In this document: positions 53,756 to 64,000 of the stretch, piece after piece
How positions within the stretch are numbered: position 1 is the stretch's first letter
How the letters are laid out: every line of letters begins with the position of its first letter
Source: Phyllostachys edulis
Taxonomy: Eukaryota; Streptophyta; Magnoliopsida; Poales; Poaceae
Assembly (NCBI GenBank): GCA_036346405.1
Contig: CM070562.1
Coordinates: 101,728,784 to 101,792,783, forward strand
Reading direction: 5' to 3'
DNA: 64,000 nt
Translations under genes and position numbers: made by a program
The notes under the pieces: model-generated
Databases searched by the model: none
The model's input: only the letters and a program-made list of their open reading frames with translations
Told to the model about the DNA's origin: nothing

Positions 53756-56109
53756 TGTGAGACCCCGACGTTTATTAGGCTCATAATACTTAGTCATCCG
53801 ATTAACCCTAGTATTATCAACCAAATAAACCCCGGTCTCGAGAGATGTATACTTCCCAGAATGCAGTATACATACCTCACAACAAAAGAATGTATCAATT
53901 CCATACAACACATAGAACAGAAGCAACAAACCAGAAGTTAACATTAATATGGAATAGATATTACAAAGAGAGGCCCTTAGGCCAAATAACAATAATTACA
54001 AAAGATAACAATGAAGCAAAAAGTGCCATAAAGATGGCCCAAAATAAGAGCCAACCATGGTGCCTTTAGCCCACAAGGCAATCGACAGGACCGCCAAGCT
54101 AGTCGCTCTCCCAACCACCGCCTGACTCACAAAAGTAAAGCCCTTTGGGCTCTACCTCCTCTGCAACAAAGTTGTTAAGCAAAGCAAATGAGTACAATAA
54201 ATTGTTTATTGTACTCATAAGACTGACGTGTAAGATAACAGAACTATAATTTAGCTACATGCAAGCTTTATTTAAGTGGATGAGGCTTTGGACTCATTTT
54301 AGCATAAAGCAACATTTATTTGCAATAACATAGTAGATTGAAAGCAATTTGACAAAGCATTTTTAATTGTTGAAATAACAACGCGATAATAACATAGTAA
54401 CAACAACAAGAACAATCACGAAGTGACTAACCCAAGTCACCACAACAATAGCATGAACTCCCGTTCATACCAACCATGTCAAGTTTTAATTAAAGGTTGT
54501 AGTCTAGTCTTGAACGACCTTACCAAGCATGTCCATAACCTAGGACGAGGCTATTCGAATAGTTTTATCCCTGCAGAGTGTACCACTGTACCCACACGTC
54601 AGACCGCCTTTCCTTTAGGCACACTACCTTAGGTGTGCCGCACGGCTAAGTCCTCGAGACATTTCCAATGGACAATGCTAATTTCGAGTCGCACAACCCA
54701 CGGGAGAAGGAGACATCACACAACCTTCCCGAAGCTAATGCTCTCCTCCCACATCACACACACATTTTATCTTTAAAAACACACCAACCGAGCGACCCCA
54801 ATTAACACCGCCAGAGTACTTAGTCAAGAGGGTTCCATATGCCCCTCGTGTGGTTAGTCTGTGAAATCGCTGGCTTAGTGACCCAAGTACTCGGTCCTTA
54901 GGGACCCGGCATACCACCACATCCAAAAACAACGCCATCCATCCAATATGCCCAAGTCTAAATCAATCTTTTATTTTCAGTTTTGATTTTACAAATTAAT
55001 CAAAGCACAAGTGCTGGACATATAGGAGTAATAATCAGTTTTGAGTGATCAAGACCATCGACTAAGTCGATGATCGCCCATTCTACCGAAAACTAAGCAT
55101 GTCTAAGCAATTTAAATCGAAACTACTAAGTGATAGGAGCTCATCCAACGGGCTCCCACCACAGCAAATAACCTAGGCTCATGGTAGTAGAGGATAAACA
55201 ATTCCTCAGATTATGCAACTATAGGCTTACTAGCGACATTTAACACAAAGTAGCATGCATACATAGAAGTAAAACAATATATTAAGCTTTAAAGTAATGG
55301 GACAATGATGGAAATGATCAAACTGCTTGCCTTGTTGCTGGTGGTCACTTTGTTGCGGAGGGTCACTCTCGGGATCACCACAAATGTCGAAGCCCTAACG
55401 GAAAAGCGAGAAAGAACCGATAAAACGACGGAACACAACAAAGACAGCACAACAAATGAACTCCAAATTCTCTGAATTTTCTACAGCAACAAGAGGGTGA
55501 TTTTAGGAATATTGCAACAAGAACCAATTGATTTGGATTCTCAATGCAAAAGATATGAGCAAAACAATTCTGCTCAGCCTATTAATTAGAAATATGCTAC
55601 TGTTCATCGCTAAATTTTCTAGAATAGAAGTGAAGCTGAAATTTTTACTGTAAAACCAGCACCTCATGAGATGAATAACACAATTGAGTTCACCTCATTT
55701 GGAGCTATATTGCACTCTCTACAAATTTTCAAAAACAAGAACTTGAACAAAATTATAATGCACAAGTCCTCATTTTCCTAGCAGCAACATGCTCAAAACT
55801 AATTTTCACAGTGAGTTCACTAAGAGAGGAACCAACAAAGTTGGGCTCACTCAAAAATAGTCTATAGAGCATTAGTTATGTATTTTACAAGTTAAGCATT
55901 GATTTAAGTGCACATTTTAAAGTTGGTTTTAAAATCTAATGGCAAACTGTGCTCTGGAGCTGAACTCAACTTACAATCATTTTTGGATTAAAGTCAAGTT
56001 CAAAACAGAGCCAACACAATTTGAATGACCTCATTTGGAATTAAAATGAAAGAGATATGAAATTCTAAAGTCTATACCTTATTTCAGTTTAACTAAGACC
56101 TCCTTTGGA

Positions 56110-58680
56110 ATTTCTAAACTCACAAGGGTATGGGAGGGCGTGAGCCACAGATCTCATATCCAGCGGCTCAAGATCTCCCAGAGAACATCACACACGCAGC
56201 GACGTGAAGGTCCAGAGGTCCTGGACCTCTTAGCAACTCACATGCGCGAGGTGAGGGGAGGTCGTGGCCGTGATGCAAATCAGCGGACCACAACACAGGA
56301 AGGAGGTCCGAGCGGACCAGATCTAAAGGGAGGTCCTCAGCGGTGAGATCTTCCAAAGGAAGATCTAAACTATCAAGATCTCCCCAAGGAAGATCTACAT
56401 CGTCAAGACCTCACAGGAGGTCTGGGCCGGTCCAGATGTTCAAGGAGGTCCTCGATGGTTCAGATCGTCCGAGGAGGACCTTGACGGTCAAGATCTACCC
56501 GGGAGGTCATGAGCAGTGAGACAACCTAGGGAGGTCCTAAGGAGGTCTAACGTTCTGAGACCTCCAGGGAGGTCTGGGCGGCCACGATTGCGCAAGGGAG
56601 GTCTTGGGCGCTCGGATCTCCTCGGAGGAGGTCCGGGCGTCCTGACCAGCGCTTTAACTTCGCGCCGCAGCTGACATGAATAAATCTTGTGGCTGGACAT
56701 CAAGGAGGTCAGCTACGGAGGTCTTAAATGCGCACATTAAAGGGTGGATTAAAGGCGGTTAAGACATCCAATGATTACAATGATTGGAACACATGATTAG
56801 CGCATTAAAATGGTGAAGCTTTGTCCTAAAACGACAATGACACGCTCGGGGCGTCGACAAAATCCCGCAAAAGATGTGGTCATCGCCATGATGTAGACCT
56901 CGCCGGTGAGATCAATGAATACCGTTGGTCCGCAATAACCATGCGCACTCAAAGGACCTCCTCTCAACGGCGGCGGCGGCCTTGAACGCCGCCGAGCCGA
57001 GAGGACAACGAAGACAAGCACACAGCGAAACCAAAATGCAAAAGGAAGCTCATGCGACATCCAACCAAGCGTGTGCCCAATTTAAAAGCTCCGCGACCTA
57101 ATACATGCGGGTGCCCAGCGCTAAAGGACTATCGAGGAGTACAGGAGGTCCTAAGGTCTTTGAGGAGGTCGAGGAAGGAGGACCGGTCTTGGGGAGGAAG
57201 GGTGCTCCACGGCCAAAGCTTCAACTTCAAGCTCCACTTTGTCCCCTCTGCAAATGCCCAACAATATCAAGTTAGGCCTTGGTCCCAGAGGGTAGGGCAC
57301 AAATGGAAGCAAGGAGAAAAGGAGGAAAAACTCCAGGACCCTTGTCCACCGAGGAGCTTCAAGCTTCTCAACAATGGCGCCAAGAGGGGAGGAGAGGAAA
57401 GCTCAAATGACACGGTGCAAGCTTAGAGCTTAGAAGTGTGCCAAAGAAGCTAAGGAGGAACCCAATGGTGACTTATAGCCCGAGTGAAGGTTATGAGTGG
57501 GGCTAAGCTCCATGGTGAGCTTAGCCCACTGTTGGTCCATGGGATGGACATGACCTAAAGTTGACAAGGGGCGGTGTGTTGACTGATAAGTGAAAGTGAC
57601 CACGCATTAAATGCGGGTCGACAAGAAAGAGTTAAAGGTCAGAGGCTGGCGCATTAACTCCACTGCTCGAGAGCACGCATGCGCGCCGGAGGAAGGAGAA
57701 GAACAGGAGGTCTTTATGACCGTTGGATAAGACACAGGGAGGTCCTAACCATCGGATCAATTTTTGAACCGTTATGTTTTAAGTGGTGGGAGGAGGTCCC
57801 ACCCACACGATCAAGATGGGGAGGTCGTGGCCCTCCGATTTCATGTCGCAGCATACGTGAGGAAAAGGGACAGAGGTCCAAAGCGTTGGATCTCCATCCA
57901 GCAGTCGCGGACCTCGGTGAGGACTTAACGCACGCGATCAAAAAGACATGAGGGAGGTCATGGCCTTTGGATTTAAATCAAGGGCACACAATGACCGGGA
58001 GGTCGATATGATGCTAACAGCAAGGGAGGTCGGGACCGTTAGATTTAGATCTAAGGGTTCGATCAAAAGAGGGGAGGTCTGAGCTTGCATAGCGCACAAG
58101 GGAGGTCATGGCCTTTAGATTTAGATCTAAGGGCTACGATCTCACGTGCGCTGGGGAGGTCTGGTGCGCATGAGACAAAAAGGAGGTCGTGACCGTAGAT
58201 TTTAATCTAACGGTGCACAACAAAAGATGGGGAGGTTGTGAGTGCTTGATAACACGGGGAGGTCGTGAGCGGCTGGATCTGATCCAACGGCTACGACCTT
58301 GGTTAGGTGGGAGGTTTGTTTAGTTTAGGTTGAGAGGAGGAGGTCAGGGCCATGGATCTTGGATCCAAGGGCTATGACCTCACGTAGGTGGGATGACTGT
58401 TGAGTATGTTGAGGAGGAGGTCGTGGTGTTGGATTTGATCCAGCGGCTCGACCTCAACAAATGGGATGACCTCATTGCGATGGTTTAACAACTCGAGGAG
58501 GTCTTTGAGGTTTAACACAGGGGAGATCATGGCCAGTGGATCACGGATCCAGCGGCAATGACCTCATGAGGTGGGGAGGTCCTTGCGGTGTTGATCATGG
58601 AGGAGGTCGTGGCGGTTGGATGTAAATCCAACTACCGCGACTGATCAAATGGAGATGGGGTCTGTGAGGTGCGGACATGG
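56110..58680 (-). repeat. GGAGGTC-rich U3 region with palindrome array, second copy
   Basis: Same organisation as 33300-35530. Between about 57870 and 58650 there are around ten palindromic units of about 42 bp (GAGGTC...TTGGATYT...RATCCAA...GACCTC) at 75-90 bp spacing, upstream of the TATA-like GGCTATAAGT in the LTR's own sense. Confidence 0.85.
57471..57480 (-). promoter_or_regulatory. TATA-like box of the 5.45-kb LTR
   Basis: GGCTATAAGT on the minus strand, at the place that matches 34481-34490 in the other copy. Confidence 0.5.
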
Positions 58681-59181
58681 TTGGGCTGGACCAACTTTGA
58701 ATATGGCTAGCCCAAGGAGCAGTGTAGGCTTTTAAATTTAGTTTTTAACATGCTGAAACTTACGAGAATTATTTGAGATAGCAAATGAACTCCAAATTTA
58801 ATGAAATTTTAACTGGAGCTTGCTGACAATGAGATCAACCTTGCATAAAATTTCCAGAGGTTATTATGCGATGCATTTTTCTCAGGAAATTCACGAAGGT
58901 TGTTTAAAGGATTGTTTTGCCTCCAAAATTATCAACAAGTGTTATAACTCATGATATTTTTCAGAGGGGTCCCATATCAGTTTTTGGGACCAAGGAAAAT
59001 ATATTCCAAATGTTTGACACAAGATTTAAGATAATTGGAGAATGAGTTTGATTTTTGGTCAACAAGAGCTTTGTGTTTTTGAATTACACAACTCTTGGAC
59101 AATAATTACATAAGATTTTAGGGTTTTTCAAGATGTGAGAAAAGTTTTAATTTCTACACATATAATTATACTTGATTAACC

Positions 59182-60600
59182 CTAATTATACATTTGGGAT
59201 GTTACAAAATCTCTCCCTCTTACAGTAAATCTCGTCCCGAGATTTGGCTCACTCGATAAAGAAAGATGGATAGTCCGCACGCAGACGCGATCTTCTCTTT
59301 CCCAAGTAGCCTCATCCTCGAAATGGTTTGACCACTGAACTTTAAGGAACTTGATGGTCTTATTCCTTGTCCTTCGTTCGGACTCATCGAGCCTTGTGAG
59401 CAGGTGCTCGCGATAGGTCAAATCGGGTTGGACATCGAGAGTTTCCAGCGGAGCTTCCTCGGTTGGAACACGGAGGCACTTCTTAAGCCGGGACACATGA
59501 AAACATCATGTACCCCTCAAGTGCAGTGGCAACTCCAACTTATAGGCAATAGCTCCTTCTTCTCGATAACGCGGTAGGGACCGACATATCGAGGAGCCAA
59601 CTTGCCCTTGACGCCAAACGTTGATGGCCCTTCAAAGGAGAGACTTTGAGATAAACAAAGTCATTAGGCTCAAAACGTAACTCACGTCGACGGCGATCCG
59701 CATAGCTCTTTTGCTGGATTGAGTAGGCGCAAACAGCTCACGAATAAAATTTGGACTTGGCGCTCGGCCTCATTGATTGAGTCCGCCAAAGAGAGGTCTC
59801 TCACGGTCTCGACCAGTTCAACGGGTTCTACACTTTCTCCGTATAAGGCCTCAAATGGTGCCATGCCGAGGCCGGCTGAAAAATCGTTGTTATAAGAAAA
59901 CTTCGGCGAATGGCAAGCATTTCTCCCAATGCTTCCCATATGAAAGGACACAAGCACGAAGCATGTCCTCCAAAACTTGGTTGACCCTCTCGGTCGACCA
60001 TCGGTTTGGGGTGAAATGCCGTCTTTGAAAGCAAACGAGTGCCCATAGCCTCTTGCAAGCTATGCCAAAAGCGAGGCGTGAAAAGGATCCACGATCCGAC
60101 ACGATCGTCTTGACACACCGTGCAAACTCACGATCTTGGGCGATATAGAGTTCCGCCAAAAGACCTACGAAGTTCGGTCTTGGCGGGAAGGAAATGTGCC
60201 ACCTTAGTCAATCGATCGATGGCGACCCAAATGGCATCATTCTTCTTGGGGTTGTGGGTAGACCGGTGATGAAATCCATTCGATCGAATCCCACTTCCAC
60301 TCGAGAATTGGCAAAGGTGAAGCAATCTGCTGGGCGCCGATGCTCGGCCTTGACACGACGACACACGTCGCTTTCGACAACGAACCGCAATCTCCCTCTT
60401 CATTCGGGTCCACCAAAATCTCTGGCGGAGATCTTGATACATCTTTGTGGCCGGGATGAATGGATAAAGGAATCATGGGCTTCATGGAGGATTAAATTCC
60501 GCAACTCCATGTCCTTTGGAACCACAAGGCGTTGCCGAACCTCCTGACGCCATGCTCATCCTCGAGAAGCACTTGGTCATTCCGTTCTTGACATTTGCCT
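59182..60600 (-). pseudogene. pol: Gypsy integrase and chromodomain
   Basis: Minus-strand pieces from upstream to downstream: an H/C zinc-binding remnant (60128-60442, RQRFWWTRMKREIAV), the core (59682-60159, with IVSDRGS, ERVNQVLEDMLRACV), and the C-terminal part (59182-59496) with SRLKKCLRVP, then TIKFLKVQWSNHFEDEATW, a chromodomain-like tail. Integrase joins cDNA to the chromosome, and the chromodomain of this lineage is thought to direct it to heterochromatin. At least five frameshifts are present. Confidence 0.88.
59207..59230 (-). other. Polypurine tract of the chromodomain Gypsy
   Basis: Minus-strand GTAAGAGGGAGAGATTT directly ahead of the TGTAACATCCC LTR start. The truncated relative has GTAAGGGGGGAAG at the same place (36066-36082). 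Confidence 0.7.
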
Positions 60601-61890
60601 TAATGTGGCTCACTCCAACATCCATTCACTGGGCGGACTTGATCCGATCCACCAAGGTTGGTTGCACAACCAAGGCGACAAAGAGAACCACGCTCAACTA
60701 AACCCAAGTTGAGATCTTTGAAACTCTTCGGAAGAGCGGTGAAGCTCCTGGACAACAAGGCATGGCAATGCGCTGCGACTAAGCGCGCCGGCAACGACAT
60801 TAGCCTTGCCCGGATGGTAGTGTATACCCATGTCATAATCCTTGATCAACTCCAACCATCTCCTTTGCACGAGGTTTAGGTCGGGTTGGGTGAACAAGTA
60901 CTTGAGGCTCTTGTGATCGAATACACTTCTAGCGATTACTGATTAGGTAATGTCGCCAAATCTTAAGGGCATGAATCACGAAGCCAACTCCAAATCATGA
61001 GTAGGGTAGTTGAGTTCATGAGGTCTCAATTGCCTTGATGCATAGGCCACTACCTTGCCTTCTTGCATAAGGACACAACCGAGGCCTCGACGAAAGCATC
61101 ATAAAAGATATCGAAGCTTCGATGGATATCGGGAAGAACAAGAACGGGAGCGGTGGTCAAACGCTTTTTGAGTATTGGAAACTTTCCTCACACCCAGCGG
61201 ACCACAAATTTCTTGTCCTTCTTGAGCAACTCCGTCATTGGCCCAGCGATCTTGGAGAAGTTCTCGATAAGCGGCGATAATATCCCGCTAAACCAAGAAA
61301 ACTCGCGCCGGTGACCAAGTGGGCGGACTCCATGAAAGAACATCGGTGACCTTGCTAGGATCAGCAGCTCGCCTCCGCCGAAAGAATATGGCCTAAGAAG
61401 GCCACTTCCTTCAACGAGAATCGCGACTTGTGAACTTCGCGTCTGGTGGTGCTCACGTAGCTTGCCTAACACAAGCTTGAGATGCTCGGCATGATCCTCA
61501 TCGTTCTTGGAATAGATAAGAATATCATCGATGAAGACCACGACAAACTTATCCAAATACTCCATGAATACCGAATTCATGAGGTTCATGAACAAAGCGA
61601 GAGCATTGGTTAAGCGAATGACATGACGGTGTACTCGTACAAGCCGTGGCGAGTAGAAAACGCCGTCTTTGGAATATCCTCGGGCGAATCCGAACTCGAT
61701 GATATCCCACTCTCATATCAATCTTGGAGAAAACTCGAGCTCCAGTTAATTGATCGAAGAGATCGTCAATGCGGGCAATGGATACTTGTTCTTTATCATC
61801 ACTTCATTAAGTGGGCGGTAATCAACGCTTACATCGCGTAAAGTACCGCCCTTCTTCTTTACGAAGATTGCCGGACAACCCCAAGGAGAT
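60600..61890 (-). pseudogene. pol: Gypsy reverse transcriptase and RNase H
   Basis: The RT palm is at 61188-61595: FVVVFIDDILIYSKNDEDH carries the catalytic FIDD (61524-61535), followed by HLKLVLGKLREH. The RNase H/connection part, at 60694-60897, reads RRWLELIKDYDMGIHYHPGK followed by ANVVAGALSRSA. The upstream fingers (61600-61890) and the middle of RNase H are in several frames with missing bases. This copy is not functional. Confidence 0.88.
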
Positions 61891-62325
61891 GAGCTAGGCG
61901 AATGAAACCCTTCTCTTGCAGCTCACTTAGCGCTTCTTCAATTCTACCAACTCGTTCGGTGGCATCCGATAAGGCCTCTTTGAGATAGGGGCGTGCAGGA
62001 GCCAACTCAATGACAAACTCGAGGTCTCGAGCGGGTGGCATTCCGGAAGATCTGCGGGAAAGACATCAACAAAGTCACAAACTGTTGGGACTTCGCTAAT
62101 ATCTAGGCGGGCTTCGCTTCAAGCGAAGAGATCACGGATCTAGCGACCGGTAAAAGCGAACTGCTCGCCACGAGGGACTAGATAGAGATGAGCTTCTGGC
62201 GAATCGATTTGCCCCATGTCTTTGGGACAACCAATCCATTCCAAGTATCACATCAAGACTCATTGAATGGAGAAGGATAAGGTTTGCTAAGAAACCTCGC
62301 CGATCTCGATAGGGACATCCTACAC

Positions 62326-62640
62326 TCAGATTCGGCTCTCAACTCCGAACCAGAGAGCGAATGAGTAAGCGGGACCGACAATGGAGAGAAAAGAAGCTCT
62401 CCGATAGCGACAAAAGACTTCGAAACAAATGAATGAGATGCTCTGAATCAAACAAAACGATGGCGGGATGAGAGTTAACGAAAGTGTACCTAGCACGGCG
62501 TCGGGTGCCTCTGAGCCTCTTCGTGGTGATGGCGTTGACGCGACCACTACCCACGCCTTGGGTAGCGGGGCGATCTTACGGTCTGGTGCACCACCTCTGG
62601 CCGCGTCCTCCATTAGGACGAGGGGCTCTGCCTTCTTAGG
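62326..62640 (-). pseudogene. pol: Gypsy protease
   Basis: The minus strand reads TFVNSHPAIVLFDS (in the 62339-62554 frame), the beta strand and first part of the retropepsin active site, VLFDSGASHS in relatives. A single missing base turns the Gly-Ala-Ser into Glu-His-Leu and shifts the frame, so the catalytic D-S-G is lost. Confidence 0.78.
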
Positions 62641-63575
62641 GCATTGGTTAGCATAATGCCCCTTCGGTTGCATGAAAACATGTGACCCGGCACCCGATTC
62701 GCGGGGGCTCTGTGACTTCGCAGTGCGTGGTGAGACACGGCTGCGAAGGGCGAAACGAGGCGGTGACCTCGGGCGCCAAGAGTGAGAGTGGTACCCGAGA
62801 TCGCCTCAAGCGGGGCGGGAAGAAGCGCCTGGATGACTTATGGGCCTCCCACTTGCGCTTGCGGAGTCCATAAGCTCTCGAGCCGCATGCTCACGACAAT
62901 GGCCTTGTCGACCAAGGTCTGAAAATCGGGAAAGTCGACAATGGATAGCTTGTCCTTGACTCCTCGGACAAGCCACGCTGAACTTGGCACCTTAGCCATA
63001 TCGGTGGCCACATCCTCGAGAGCATAACGAGCTAGATGGTTGAACTCGTAGACATACTCCATGGTGAGCTCGCCCTTGCTTGGCGCAAGAAACTCTCCTT
63101 CTTGATCTCCATCAAGCCGGCGGATGTGAGCCCGTCGGAAGGCAAGACGGAACTCCTCCCAAGAGGCGGTGTGATCCACGGCCGCATGGCGAGAAAGCTC
63201 TCCCACCATGACAAAGCCGCACCCTCTAGGTGGTGCGATCGACAGCGCCTTCTCGTGCTCCGGCGCTGCGCGATCTGGCTTCGCTCCACAAGAAGCCAAT
63301 CGTCTGCGCATCAAAGGTCCTCGGGCCGGGAAAAGGTAGGGGCTGAGTACGAAGAAACTCCGCGAGTCCTCCACGCGGTGATGGGCATTCCTCGCCCGGA
63401 TCACGAAGCTCCGTAAGTGCACGGTGGTGTTGCGCGCGATGGCGTCGATAGAACTCTCCGGTCATCCGCGGTTGCGCTCGATCTGAAGAAGAACCTCGGC
63501 CATGGTCGGAGGAGGAAGCTCCTCGTCCGGACCGATCCAACCTTGGCCGCTTCGAGTCGTCCCGCCATCTGTTAC
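62640..63575 (-). pseudogene. gag: Gypsy gag with zinc knuckle
   Basis: Pieces run from about 63575 down: PTMAEVLLQIERNR-like start, ALSWWESFLAMRPW (63032-63289), WEEFRLAFRRAHIRRLDGDQ, MEYVYEFNHLARYALEDVAT and FPDFQTLVDKAIVVSMRLES (62838-63422), then the zinc knuckle second half QPKGHYANQCPKK near 62640-62673. This is a full-length chromovirus-type Gag in order, but scattered over three frames. Confidence 0.85.
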
Positions 63576-64000
63576 AATGAAATTTGGTTAGCAACTAGAC
63601 CAAAACAAAGCCTTAAGGAAGCAAAGCCAACGACTAGGGAATGGAATATCACCCCAACCGAAAGCCAAATCAGCGGTTATTTAAACTTAAAAAAACTTCT
63701 AAAAGACCTAAAACAGCCAAGAAACACCAAAAGCAAGGCTCAACTTCTCAACTCAACTAACCCGTATTGAATGAGCGAGTAATTGGTCGAGAAGATCAAA
63801 AATCAGATTGTAAGGTGAGAGTTAATGCTACTAAAGAGCAAGGTTAAATCAGCAAAATAAGTGTTAGATACTTAGCTAACTAGTATCACATCTTACCCTT
63901 TTATTCCCACAAGTTTTAGTTGATTAGCCTCTCATTATCTATCCTAATTAGACACCTTTGAGACCGCTGTCCGAAAATTTGATGCTTGCTGTCCGTGTTT
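63576..64000 (-). other. 5' leader of the chromodomain Gypsy
   Basis: AT-rich, about 425 bp up to the window edge, without an open frame I can assign. The primer-binding site and 5' LTR are expected further right and are not visible. Confidence 0.5.

Larger units (their letters stand above)
53756..59206 (-). repeat. 3' LTR, 5.45 kb, of the chromodomain Gypsy
   Basis: TGTGAGACCCCG to GGGATGTTACA. It aligns with 30886-36065 throughout. Landmarks shared by both copies are the gtacttagtcaag block, the tgtgctctg..gctgaactcaactt block, the GGAGGTC-rich region and the TATA-like box (57471-57480). Confidence 0.9.
53756..64000 (-). mobile_element. Chromodomain Gypsy retrotransposon with 5.4-kb LTR, partial
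   Basis: In minus sense the visible part is leader (63576-64000), gag, protease, reverse transcriptase, RNase H, integrase and chromodomain, then a polypurine tract and 3' LTR (53756-59206). The order protease-RT-RNase H-integrase-chromodomain identifies a chromovirus-type Ty3/Gypsy element. The 5' LTR is right of the window. Left duplication candidate gtgtg (53751-53755) cannot be checked. Coding frames are broken many times, often by one- or two-base deletions. Confidence 0.9.

Overview
This is a window of grass (Poaceae) nuclear DNA, almost certainly intergenic or pericentromeric heterochromatin. Nearly all of it can be assigned to transposable elements stacked inside one another. I see no intact host gene, rRNA or tRNA gene, CRISPR array or bacterial-style operon. 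The evidence for a grass is the long Ty3/Gypsy LTRs of the TGTAACATCCC type, a CACTA (En/Spm) element with cacagacggtt subterminal repeats, a plant-mobile-domain (PMD) pseudogene and a DUF4283 pseudogene of the grass type. I cannot name the species.

Layout. (1) 1-15439: a minus-strand, gag-only Gypsy element. Its 3' LTR (1-1931) is cut by the window edge. Its 5' LTR (4509-15439) is split by a plus-strand Copia solo LTR (4994-5476, duplication acaat) and by a 7.3-kb CACTA element (6968-14296, duplication ggt). The CACTA carries a decayed minus-strand TnpA/Ulp1-like gene and three inverted-repeat hairpins in tandem at an exact 220-bp period. (2) 15440-22253: a degenerate LTR fragment, an (AT)n(GT)n microsatellite, a 3.4-kb plus-strand Gypsy 5' LTR with its primer-binding site, and a host-gene-like exon fragment. 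(3) 22259-25506: a minus-strand Gypsy solo LTR (duplication cccgg). (4) 25512-41545: a broken PMD gene whose last exon is split by a minus-strand solo LTR (29008-41089, duplication cccac). That solo LTR contains a truncated Gypsy element with a 5.2-kb LTR (30886-37170) and a second solo LTR (37383-40308, duplication tgctg). (5) 41551-43235: an LTR fragment carrying a 748-bp hAT element (duplication catgtaat). (6) 43514-53755: a minus-strand DUF4283 pseudogene cut into three pieces by a 6.1-kb Copia element (43670-49806) and a 1.86-kb gag-only Copia element (50772-52629, duplication gcgtc). (7) 53756-64000: the 3' LTR (5.45 kb) and decayed gag-pol of a minus-strand chromodomain Gypsy, whose 5' LTR lies beyond the window.

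No pathway operates here; the biology is retrotransposon and transposon dynamics. Points of most interest are the 220-bp-period hairpin array in the CACTA, a Copia element carrying a captured Gypsy gag segment between its gag and protease regions, arrays of about 42-bp palindromes upstream of the TATA box in the 5-kb LTRs, a truncated one-LTR Gypsy insertion that still seems to have a target-site duplication, and four solo LTRs with perfect target-site duplications.
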